10,754 nucleotides of DNA from positions 1 through 10,754 of the forward strand of contig CADBSI010000015.1 in the NCBI GenBank assembly GCA_902797275.1, written 5' to 3'. Shown piece by piece: positions 1 to 6,191 of this stretch (the stretch's first letter is position 1; each line of letters begins with the position of its first letter). The notes beneath the pieces are model-generated. The model worked only from the letters and a program-made list of their open reading frames with translations, was not told where the DNA came from and did no database searches. Origin of the DNA: an uncultured Erysipelotrichaceae bacterium. GTDB lineage: Bacteria > Bacillota_I > Bacilli_A > RF39 > UBA660. Both the position numbers and the translations under genes were made by a program.

Positions 1-843
1 CTTGGTAAAGAACCAAGTAGAGAAGTTAACCCTGATGAAGTAGTTGCTATGGGTGCTGCTATTCAAGGTGGTGTTTTAACTGGTGAAGTTAATGATATCG
101 TGCTTCTTGATGTTACACCTTTATCTCTTGGTATTGAAACTCTTGGCGGAGTTATGACAACATTAATACCTAGAAATACAACTATTCCAACTTCAAAGAG
201 CCAAGTATTCTCAACTGCTGCTGATAATCAACCTGCTGTTGATATTCACGTATTACAAGGTGAAAGAAGTATGGCAAGTGATAACAAAACTCTTGGTAAT
301 TTCCAATTAACTGGAATTCCTTCTGCACCTCGTGGAGTACCTCAAATCGAAGTTAAATTTGATATTGATGCTAATGGTATTGTTCATGTTACTGCTAAAG
401 ATTTAGGAACTAACAAAGAACAATCTATTACAATTACATCTAATACTAATCTTTCTGATGAAGAAATTGATCGTATGATGAAAGAAGCAGAAGCTAATAA
501 AGAAGAAGATAAAAAACGTAAAGAAGAAGCTGACGTTAAAAATGAAGCTGAACAATTAGTTTTCCAAACTGAAAAAACAATCAAAGATTTAGGCGACAAA
601 GTAGAAAGTTCTGAAAAAGAAGAAGTAGAAAAACTAATTAAAGACTTAAAAGAAGCTTTAGATAAAAATGATATAGAAGATATCAAATCTAAAAAAGATA
701 AACTTCAAGAAAAAGCTATGGCTCTTGCAACTAAGTTATATGAAAATGTTAAACCAGAAAATAGTGAAGCTGAACCTGAAACTAACACAACTAATGAAAC
801 TAAAAAAGATGATGTTAGTGATGCTGAATACGAAGAAAAATAA
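1..843 (+). CDS. dnaK: Chaperone protein DnaK (Hsp70), 3' part only
   Basis: ATP-dependent cytosolic Hsp70 chaperone that binds exposed hydrophobic peptides and cycles with DnaJ and GrpE. The gene enters from the left edge in frame 1, so only about the last 280 residues of a roughly 600-residue protein are present. The first codons read GKEPSREVNPDEVVAMGAA, the conserved end of the nucleotide-binding domain. The interdomain linker follows (DIVLLDVTPLSLGIE, around bases 97-141), then the beta-sandwich substrate-binding domain (GGVMTTLIPRNTTIP, VLQGER, GIPSAPRGVPQIEV). Next comes a Lys/Glu-rich helical lid from about base 450. The tail is rich in Glu, Asn and Thr and ends DAEYEEK, as in Bacillota DnaK. 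The stop is TAA at 841-843. ATG 49 is internal, not a start. The promoter and any CIRCE operator would lie outside the window. Identity is certain. Confidence 0.97.
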   Translation, partial: LGKEPSREVNPDEVVAMGAAIQGGVLTGEVNDIVLLDVTPLSLGIETLGGVMTTLIPRNTTIPTSKSQVFSTAADNQPAVDIHVLQGERSMASDNKTLGNFQLTGIPSAPRGVPQIEVKFDIDANGIVHVTAKDLGTNKEQSITITSNTNLSDEEIDRMMKEAEANKEEDKKRKEEADVKNEAEQLVFQTEKTIKDLGDKVESSEKEEVEKLIKDLKEALDKNDIEDIKSKKDKLQEKAMALATKLYENVKPENSEAEPETNTTNETKKDDVSDAEYEEK

Positions 844-858
844 TTAATAAGTTTATAA

Positions 859-888
859 GAAAGTCCTAGAATTACTAGGACTTTCCTT
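859..888 (+). terminator. Hairpin between dnaK and pepF
   Basis: There is a perfect 11-bp inverted repeat, GAAAGTCCTAG (859-869) and CTAGGACTTTC (875-885), with a 5-base loop. It begins 15 bases after the dnaK stop. The trailing sequence is CTTAAG rather than a long T run, so termination may be incomplete. It could act as a partial terminator or as a 3'-end stabiliser, lowering pepF-dnaJ expression relative to dnaK. No good promoter is visible between it and pepF. Confidence 0.65.
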
Positions 889-907
889 AAGTAAATAAAG
901 GAGAAAA

Positions 908-2701
908 ATGAAACAAAAGAAAAGATCAGAGATAAATATTCAAGATACTTGGGATTTAACCCCTATATTTAAAACTAAAGAAGAGTTTTTAAGTAATTAT
1001 CAAAAGTTTGAAAAAGAGTATTTAAATATTTTAAAGTATAAAAATCATATTTTAGATAGTAGTAAAAGTATGCTAGAATTTTTAGAGTTAAGTGATGAAC
1101 TTGAAAGAAAATTATATAAATTATACTACTATGCTCATCTAAATTTTGATGTTGATACAACTAATAACGAATCTCAAAAAATGCTTGGTATGGTTGATAA
1201 CATAATGGTTAAATATAATGAGGCAACATCATTTGTTTTACCTGAATTATTAAAAAGCGATTATGAAAAAGTTTTAAAATATTTAAAGATAGAACCAAAT
1301 TTAAAAAAATATCAATATAATTTAGAAAAAATTTATCGTTATAAAAGTCATACTTTATCAGAAAAAGAAGAAAAAATTCTTTCTAGTTTAGGAGTTAGTT
1401 TAGGAGCATCTGAGACAATATTTGAAACTTTAACAGATTCAGATATGGTATTTCCTAGTATAACAGTTGATGGAGTTAAACATGAATTCACTGAAAGTAA
1501 TTATTCAACTTTTATAGAATCACTTGATAGAACTACGAGAAAAAAAGCTTTTTCAATTCTTTTTAAAACGTATGAAAAATTTAATCATACTATTGCTGAT
1601 ACTTTTAGATTAAATGTTGAAGCTAATACCAAAGTTGCTAAACTTAAAAATTATGATTCTGCAATTACAGCTAGTTTATTTCATGATAACATTAGTTTAG
1701 ACGTTTATAATAATTTAATTAAAACAGTAAATGACAATTTAGATGTTTTATATAAATATTATGATTTAAAAAGGGAAGTTCTTAACTTAGATAAATTACA
1801 TTTATATGATATTTATACTCCTATGGTTAATGATTTTAATCAAAGTTATAGTTTTGAAGAAGCTAAAAATATTGTTTTAGAAGGCTTAAAAGTATTAGGA
1901 AATGAGTATCAAGAAAATTTAGTGAATGCTTTTAATAATCGTTATATCGATATTTATAATAATAAAGGTAAAAGAAGTGGAGCTTATTCAAGTGGCTTTT
2001 ATGATACAAATCCTTACATTCTTTTAAATTTTGAAGGTAAATATGATGATGTAACAACCCTTGCTCATGAATTAGGTCATTCAATGCATACAATGTATTC
2101 TTGTAAAAATAATCCTTATAATACTTCAAGTTATCAAATATTTGTTGCTGAAGTAGCTTCAACTGTTAATGAACTTATTCTAGTTAAATATTTACTTAAA
2201 AAAGCAGTTAAAAAAGAAGAAAAACTTTATTTACTTAATCGTTTAATGGAATTATTTAAAGGTACTATTTTTAGACAAACAATGTTTGCTGAGTTTGAAC
2301 GTAATATGTATTTTGATCATGAAAAAGGAATAATTTTAACTAGTGATTATTTAAATGATAATTATTATAAATTAGTTAAAAAATATTTTGGTAAAAATGT
2401 ATCATGTGATAAACTAATTAAGTATGAATGGTCAAGAATTCCTCATTTCTATTATGATTTTTATGTTTATAAGTATGCAATTGGCCTATCAGCTGCTTGT
2501 AAAATTGTTCATGATATAGAAACAAATGGAATTAGTAGTGTTAGAAAATACTTAGAATTCTTAAAAACAGGAGGATCAATGGATCCAGCTTTAGAATTAT
2601 TAGTATGTGATGTTGATATAAATTCTCAAGATTTTATCTTAGAAGCTATTAAAATGTTTGATGCTACTATTTTAGAATTTAAAACTATTTATAATGAGTA
2701 G
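908..2701 (+). CDS. pepF: Oligoendopeptidase F (M3B family zinc metallopeptidase)
   Basis: Cytosolic zinc endopeptidase that cuts short oligopeptides, typically in peptide recycling. The 597-residue length is normal for PepF. The M3 active site HELGH is at residues 387-391 (H387 and H391 zinc ligands, E388 catalytic). The third ligand is probably E415 in FVAEVAST, 24 residues after H391 as expected for the family. Other family-like segments are NPYILLNFEGKYDDVTTLA just before the HEXXH and a Tyr-rich HFYYDFYVYKYAIG near residues 515-528, which forms part of the substrate pocket in M3 enzymes. No signal peptide or membrane segment is seen. The start ATG at 908 follows AAAGGAG (897-903). The gene lies between dnaK and dnaJ, an unusual position, and is 20 bases from dnaJ, so the two are probably co-transcribed. 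Confidence 0.95.
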   Translation: MKQKKRSEINIQDTWDLTPIFKTKEEFLSNYQKFEKEYLNILKYKNHILDSSKSMLEFLELSDELERKLYKLYYYAHLNFDVDTTNNESQKMLGMVDNIMVKYNEATSFVLPELLKSDYEKVLKYLKIEPNLKKYQYNLEKIYRYKSHTLSEKEEKILSSLGVSLGASETIFETLTDSDMVFPSITVDGVKHEFTESNYSTFIESLDRTTRKKAFSILFKTYEKFNHTIADTFRLNVEANTKVAKLKNYDSAITASLFHDNISLDVYNNLIKTVNDNLDVLYKYYDLKREVLNLDKLHLYDIYTPMVNDFNQSYSFEEAKNIVLEGLKVLGNEYQENLVNAFNNRYIDIYNNKGKRSGAYSSGFYDTNPYILLNFEGKYDDVTTLAHELGHSMHTMYSCKNNPYNTSSYQIFVAEVASTVNELILVKYLLKKAVKKEEKLYLLNRLMELFKGTIFRQTMFAEFERNMYFDHEKGIILTSDYLNDNYYKLVKKYFGKNVSCDKLIKYEWSRIPHFYYDFYVYKYAIGLSAACKIVHDIETNGISSVRKYLEFLKTGGSMDPALELLVCDVDINSQDFILEAIKMFDATILEFKTIYNE

Positions 2702-2721
2702 TAAAAAAGGATGTGAATTTT

Positions 2722-3846
2722 ATGAATAAAAAAGATTATTATGAAGTACTTGGGGTATCTAAAGATGCAAGTGATGCTGATATTAAAAGTGCTTTTCGAA
2801 AATTAGCTAAAAAATATCATCCTGATATTTGTAAAGAACCAGATGCTGAAGAAAAATTTAAAGAAGTTCAAGAAGCTTATGCTGTTTTATCAGATCCTAC
2901 TAAAAGAAAACAATATGATCAATTTGGTCATGCTGCATTTGATAATAATGGCGGAGGTTCTCCATTTGGAGCAGGCGGATTTGATTTTTCAGGATTTGAT
3001 GTTGATTTAGATGATATTTTAGGCAATATGTTTGGATCTGGCTTTGGCTTTTCCGGTAGAGGAAGCAGAAAAAGTACAAAAAGTCGAGGAAGTGATGTTT
3101 TATACCGCATGAACTTAACTTTTGAAGAAGCTGCTTTTGGTTGTAAAAAAGATATAAAGGTTGATACCAATGTTGCTTGTCCCGATTGTAATGGTTTAGG
3201 AGGACATGGCGAAACTACATGTGAAGTATGTCATGGTTCTGGAACTATAACCTCTGAGCAAAGAACAATTTTAGGTTCATTTGTATCTAAAACAACTTGT
3301 ACTAATTGTGGGGGAACTGGTAAAACTTTCAAAAGCCGTTGTACAACCTGTTCTGGTAAAGGTAAAATCAGACAAAACCGTACTATCACAGTTAAAATCC
3401 CATCAGGAATTGATAATGGTAATCGTTTAAGATTAGTTGGTAAAGGTGAAGCTGGTGGCAATGGAGGAGAACCTGGAGACTTATATTTAGAGTTTAGTGT
3501 TTCAGAGCATGAATACTTTAAAAGGGATGGCTTAGATATTTATTTAAATGTTCCAATTACTATAACTGATGCTATCTTAGGATGCAAAAAAGATATTAGA
3601 ACTTTAAACTCTGTTGTTACCTTAAATGTTAAACCTGGTACCAATACAGGTGATAAACAAAGAATTAAAGGAAAAGGAATTGAAAACTCTGAAACTGGTA
3701 AATGTGGAGATATGTATTTAATATTTGAGGTTGTTTTACCAGATAAAATTACCAGAGAACAAAAAGAATTATTTGAAAGATTACAAAATACTAATTTAGA
3801 AAATACAACTTATACAAAATTTACTAAGTTTGTTAATAAAAAATAA
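2722..3846 (+). CDS. dnaJ: Chaperone protein DnaJ (Hsp40)
   Basis: Co-chaperone that delivers substrates to DnaK and stimulates its ATPase. The protein has 374 residues and the full type I layout: J domain (residues 1-70) with HPD at 33-35, then a Gly/Phe-rich stretch (about 72-115). The zinc-binding region has all four CxxCxGxG repeats, starting at C153, C167, C193 and C207. The C-terminal beta domains follow, with the family motif GDLYLEF and a later related GDMYLIF. The chosen start is ATG 2722 (MNKKDYYEVLG), because the AAAAAGG Shine-Dalgarno (2704-2710) lies about 11 bases upstream. The in-frame GTG at 2713 would be only 2 bases from it. The gene follows pepF by 20 bases and has no clear terminator before the promoter region of merR. 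Confidence 0.97.
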   Translation: MNKKDYYEVLGVSKDASDADIKSAFRKLAKKYHPDICKEPDAEEKFKEVQEAYAVLSDPTKRKQYDQFGHAAFDNNGGGSPFGAGGFDFSGFDVDLDDILGNMFGSGFGFSGRGSRKSTKSRGSDVLYRMNLTFEEAAFGCKKDIKVDTNVACPDCNGLGGHGETTCEVCHGSGTITSEQRTILGSFVSKTTCTNCGGTGKTFKSRCTTCSGKGKIRQNRTITVKIPSGIDNGNRLRLVGKGEAGGNGGEPGDLYLEFSVSEHEYFKRDGLDIYLNVPITITDAILGCKKDIRTLNSVVTLNVKPGTNTGDKQRIKGKGIENSETGKCGDMYLIFEVVLPDKITREQKELFERLQNTNLENTTYTKFTKFVNKK

Positions 3847-3849
3847 GTA

Positions 3850-3880
3850 TTGACTTTCCCCTTAACTGTAATGCTATGAT
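3850..3880 (+). promoter_or_regulatory. Upstream merR promoter with a MerR-type 19-base spacer
   Basis: TTGACT (3850-3855) and TATGAT (3875-3880) are separated by 19 bases. This overlong spacing is characteristic of promoters activated by MerR-family proteins, which untwist the spacer DNA. An inverted repeat GTAAT (3868-3872) / ATTAC (3879-3883) overlaps the -10 box, and a CTTTCCCC tract follows the -35. Downstream at 3882-3898 is a weak hairpin ACTCTT/GAGAGT with an AAAGGAG-like loop, but no convincing ORF follows it. The likely target is the merR gene at 3953. Assignment to this regulator is inference. Confidence 0.55.
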
Positions 3881-3899
3881 TACTCTTGAAAGGAGAGTT

Positions 3900-3928
3900 T
3901 TGACATTTTACTAAATTTAGTGTATAAT
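3900..3928 (+). promoter_or_regulatory. Near-consensus merR promoter with palindromic operator candidate
   Basis: TTGACA (3900-3905), a 17-base spacer and TATAAT (3923-3928) form a perfect sigma-70/sigma-A consensus promoter 24 bases before the merR start. The spacer contains a perfect 12-base palindrome ACTAAATTTAGT (3910-3921), placed where MerR-family proteins bind. On a 17-base spacer, binding there would be expected to repress, giving autoregulation. Confidence 0.8.
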
Positions 3929-3952
3929 ATACTTGATTTTTAGGGGGTAAAT

Positions 3953-4312
3953 ATGTATAGTATTGGAGAATTTGCAAAACTTCTAGGAATAAATTCTAAA
4001 ACACTTAGATATTATGATTTAATAGGTATACTAAAACCATCAACAGTTGATAAATATACGGGTTATAGATCTTATTCAAATAATCAAATAGCTGAGTACA
4101 AAAAAATTGTATATTTAAAAAAAATAGGTTTTACTCTTGAAGAAATAAAAGAAAATTTAATAAATCTTAAGTTAGAAAGTGTTTTAAGAAAAAAACAAGA
4201 ATTAATTCTTACAAGAGAAAACTTAAATAGACAAATAGAAGAACTTACTAATCTTGAAAATACTTTAGATTTAACTCAGGGAACCAAGGAAAAAACATTA
4301 ATTAAGAAATAA
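3953..4312 (+). CDS. Short MerR-family transcriptional regulator
   Basis: DNA-binding regulator of 119 residues. The N-terminal winged helix-turn-helix (residues 1-70) has typical MerR wording: YSIGEFAKLLGINSKTLRYYD, then IGILKP and the wing GYRSYSNNQ, then LKKIGFTLEEIKENL. Residues 75-113 form a helical, probably coiled-coil dimerisation segment. There is no C-terminal ligand domain (for example GyrI-like) and no Cys metal-binding loop, so the inducer cannot be inferred. The N-terminus resembles BmrR-type multidrug regulators. The start ATG 3953 follows AGGGGG (3942-3947). Two promoters precede it, one with the 19-base spacer that MerR proteins activate. A 62-codon ORF follows 5 bases later and may be its partner. 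No efflux or detoxification gene is nearby, so the regulon is unknown. Confidence 0.9.
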   Translation: MYSIGEFAKLLGINSKTLRYYDLIGILKPSTVDKYTGYRSYSNNQIAEYKKIVYLKKIGFTLEEIKENLINLKLESVLRKKQELILTRENLNRQIEELTNLENTLDLTQGTKEKTLIKK

Positions 4313-4317
4313 AAATT

Positions 4318-4506
4318 ATGAAAAAAGAACAAATAACAAATTTAAAAAATAAGTATATATATCTAAGAAATTATCTTTTAGAATATAAAAAGTACTTAGA
4401 AGCTGAGGAACTTAATAAGCAACAAGAAAAACATCAAGATAATACTTATGTTAAAAAATTAACTTTAACTAAAAAGTTCTATGGTAGAAATTTAAATGTC
4501 GGATAA
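4318..4506 (+). CDS. Small helical protein of unknown function, downstream of merR
   Basis: I do not recognise this family. The ORF encodes 62 residues, Lys/Glu/Gln-rich and predicted helical or coiled-coil over residues 1-42 (NLKNKYIYLRNYLLEYKKYL, then EAEELNKQQEKHQ). A basic C-terminal part follows (YVKKLTLTKKFYGRNL). No membrane segment or Cys is present. It starts 5 bases after the merR stop without a good Shine-Dalgarno, so translation would depend on coupling to merR. It is not a frameshifted continuation of MerR, because the sequence does not resemble any MerR effector domain. The stop codon lies inside the stem of a strong terminator (4501-4529), which supports this being the true 3' end of the merR unit. 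Whether it is translated is moderately likely. Confidence 0.6.
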   Translation: MKKEQITNLKNKYIYLRNYLLEYKKYLEAEELNKQQEKHQDNTYVKKLTLTKKFYGRNLNVG

Positions 4507-4529
4507 ATATTAAATTATTTATCCTTTTT
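4501..4529 (+). terminator. Rho-independent terminator of the merR unit
   Basis: A perfect 9-bp stem, GGATAAATA (4501-4509) and TATTTATCC (4516-4524), with a 6-base loop is followed at once by TTTTT (4525-4529). The left arm includes the stop codon of the 62-residue ORF. Confidence 0.85.
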
Positions 4530-4533
4530 AATA

Positions 4534-4562
4534 TTTAAATAAATTAAAAAATATGGTATAAT
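4534..4562 (+). promoter_or_regulatory. Promoter of the metallophosphoesterase gene
   Basis: TATAAT (4557-4562) has only a weak -35 (TTTAAA, 4534-4539). The -10 sits in a small palindrome, GGTAT-A-ATACC (4555-4565). A leader of about 19 bases then carries GGAAGGGG (4573-4580) before ATG 4588. It directly follows the merR terminator, so this is a new transcription unit. Confidence 0.65.
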
Positions 4563-4587
4563 ACCAAAGTTTGGAAGGGGTAGTAGT

Positions 4588-5277
4588 ATGATTTATATAA
4601 CAGGAGATACACATGGAAAATTTTCAAGAATAGAGAAATTTTGTCAGGAATTTAATACAACTAAAGCTGACTATTTAATTATTTTAGGTGATGCTGGTAT
4701 TAATTATTTTGGTTCTTATGATAATAAATTAAAAAGTTATTTAGAAAGGTTACCTATTACTTTTTTACTAGTTTATGGTAATCACGAAGAAAGACCTGAA
4801 AATATTAAAACTTATAAAGAAGTACCAATGTTTTCAAATACCATGTATCAAGAAGAAGCTTATCCAAGTTTATTATTTTTTAAGGATGGAGAAATTTATA
4901 ATATTTTAGGTAAAAAAGTTTTAGTAATAGGTGGAGCTTTCTCAGTTAATAAAGATTTAATGTTAGAACATGGTTATAAATGGTTTAAAGATGAACAACC
5001 AAATGAACTTATTAAAGAAAATACTTTAAAAAACTTAGCTAACAATAATTATCAAGTTGATTATATCTTATCCCATACTTGTCCGTTTAAGTATTTACCA
5101 ATAGAAATGTTTTATGTTAACATTGATCAAAGTAAAGTAGATCAAACAACAGAGAAATTTTTGGATTTAATTGAAAATCAAACTACTTATACTAAATGGT
5201 ACTGTGGTCATTTTCATACTGATAAAGTTGTTGATAAAATTAATTTTATGTTTAATGATTTTAAATCTTTTGAATAA
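4588..5277 (+). CDS. Calcineurin-like metallophosphoesterase
   Basis: Cytosolic two-metal phosphoesterase whose substrate cannot be read from sequence. All family motifs are intact: GDTHG at 6-10 (D7, H9), GDAG with D35, GNHE at 64-67 (N65, H66), SHT with H163, and GHFH with H208 and H210. Together these give the full set of metal ligands. The protein is 229 residues, about the size of the single-domain cytoplasmic members, with no signal peptide or membrane anchor. Start ATG 4588 is supported by GGAAGGGG 7 bases upstream. It has its own promoter. The xerD-like gene starts 40 bases after its stop but also has its own -10 box. This is a broad superfamily (protein, nucleotide or nucleic acid substrates), so only the chemistry is secure. 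Confidence 0.9.
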   Translation: MIYITGDTHGKFSRIEKFCQEFNTTKADYLIILGDAGINYFGSYDNKLKSYLERLPITFLLVYGNHEERPENIKTYKEVPMFSNTMYQEEAYPSLLFFKDGEIYNILGKKVLVIGGAFSVNKDLMLEHGYKWFKDEQPNELIKENTLKNLANNNYQVDYILSHTCPFKYLPIEMFYVNIDQSKVDQTTEKFLDLIENQTTYTKWYCGHFHTDKVVDKINFMFNDFKSFE

Positions 5278-5304
5278 AAAACTAGTAATTAAACTAATTT
5301 TTTT
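5276..5304 (+). terminator. Weak hairpin after the metallophosphoesterase gene
   Basis: An imperfect inverted repeat pairs 5276-5286 (A-run plus CTAGT) with 5293-5303 (ACTAA plus T-run), with one C-A mismatch and a loop of 6 bases. It ends in eight T residues (5297-5304 region). Almost all pairs are A-T, so the structure is weak. The same T-run forms the upstream edge of the xerD-like promoter. Confidence 0.35.
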
Positions 5305-5305
5305 G

Positions 5306-5311
5306 TATAAT
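5306..5311 (+). promoter_or_regulatory. -10 box of the xerD-like gene, giving a probably leaderless mRNA
   Basis: A perfect TATAAT (5306-5311) ends 6 bases before ATG 5318, so transcription would begin at or next to the A of the start codon. No Shine-Dalgarno exists (the sequence between is TAATTT). No good -35 is seen (TAGTAA at 17 bases). Confidence 0.6.
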
Positions 5312-5317
5312 TAATTT

Positions 5318-6190
5318 ATGAAAGATTTAGAAGATTATTTAACTTATTTAAAATATAATAAAAATTATAGTGAGAAAACTATTTTAAACTATAAATTAGA
5401 TTTAGAAGATTATTTTAACTATTTACATATTGAAAATATGTCTTATAAAGATATTACTTATAATGATTTAATGCCTTTATTTGAACATTTTGAAACTAAT
5501 AAATTATCTAATAAAAGTATAAGAAGACATATTAGTAGTATTAAGGGTTTTTATAAATATTTAGTCAATAATGATATTGTTAATTCTAATCCTTTTATTT
5601 ATGTTAAATTACCTAAGAAAGAACAAAAATTACCAAGATATTTAACAATAGAAGAATTATTAGAAATATTTAATAGTTTAGAAATAAAAACTAATTATGA
5701 TTTACGAGATAGACTTATTTTAGAACTTATGTATGCAACAGGAGTAAGAGTATCAGAACTTGTTAATATAAAAATTTTAGATATTGATTTTACCAATAAT
5801 AGCATAAAAGTTCTAGGAAAAGGTAGTAAAGAAAGAATAGTTTATTATAATGAAGTTGCTAAAACTTATTTAGAAAAATATTTAAGAATTTATCCAAGTC
5901 TTAATAAAAAAAATCTTAGTTTTCTCTTTTTAAATTACAAGGGTGATAAATTAACAACAGCAGGTATTAGTTATATAATAAATCAAGTAATAAAAAAAAT
6001 AAGTTTTGATAAACATATAACTCCCCATATGTTAAGACATTCCTTTGCCACTCATCTACTTAATAATGGTTGTAGTTTAGCAACAGTTCAAGAATTACTA
6101 GGACATTCATCAATTGGAACAACAGGAATATATACTCATATAACTCTTGATCATGTTAAAGATGTTTATTATAAATGCTTTAGGAGGTAA
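5318..6190 (+). CDS. xerD: Xer-type tyrosine recombinase (XerD/XerC-like)
   Basis: Site-specific recombinase that probably resolves chromosome dimers at dif. At 290 residues it has the usual Xer length. The N-terminal SAM-like core-binding domain spans about residues 1-85 (YLTYLKYNKNYSEKTILNY). The catalytic domain has the complete set: R144 (ATGVRVSEL), K168 (GKGSKER), H237 and R240 (PHMLRHSFATHLL), H263 (LLGHSSI) and the nucleophile Y272 (TGIYTH). No membrane segment is present. The start ATG 5318 lies 6 bases after a TATAAT, which implies a leaderless transcript. XerD and XerC cannot be separated with confidence from this sequence. A phage integrase is unlikely, because there are no flanking repeats, phage genes or extra N-terminal arm-binding domain. 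Its last codons (AGG AGG TAA) provide the Shine-Dalgarno of the next gene. Confidence 0.9.
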   Translation: MKDLEDYLTYLKYNKNYSEKTILNYKLDLEDYFNYLHIENMSYKDITYNDLMPLFEHFETNKLSNKSIRRHISSIKGFYKYLVNNDIVNSNPFIYVKLPKKEQKLPRYLTIEELLEIFNSLEIKTNYDLRDRLILELMYATGVRVSELVNIKILDIDFTNNSIKVLGKGSKERIVYYNEVAKTYLEKYLRIYPSLNKKNLSFLFLNYKGDKLTTAGISYIINQVIKKISFDKHITPHMLRHSFATHLLNNGCSLATVQELLGHSSIGTTGIYTHITLDHVKDVYYKCFRR

Positions 6191-6191
6191 A

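Noticed and set aside
384..686. Antisense open frame opposite the dnaK lid; similar ones opposite pepF and dnaJ (975-1160, 1932-2162, 2928-3170, 3231-3461)
   Set aside because: They mirror the codon bias of the sense genes and show no Shine-Dalgarno, promoter or family resemblance.
2713..2721. GTG start for DnaJ at 2713
   Set aside because: It is only 2 bases from the Shine-Dalgarno. ATG 2722 has good spacing and gives the standard DnaJ N-terminus.
3890..3914. Possible leader peptide after AAAGGAG (TTG 3900)
   Set aside because: It ends after four codons (TTG ACA TTT TAC TAA) and coincides with the -35 box of the second merR promoter.
5318..6190. Recombinase as an integrase of a mobile element
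   Set aside because: It has the 290-residue Xer architecture with no extra domain. No direct repeats, tRNA att site or phage genes are seen nearby.
6147..6191. Start of the 548-residue gene at ATG 6147, inside xerD
   Set aside because: It has no Shine-Dalgarno. ATG 6192 has AGGAGGT at ideal spacing directly after the xerD stop.
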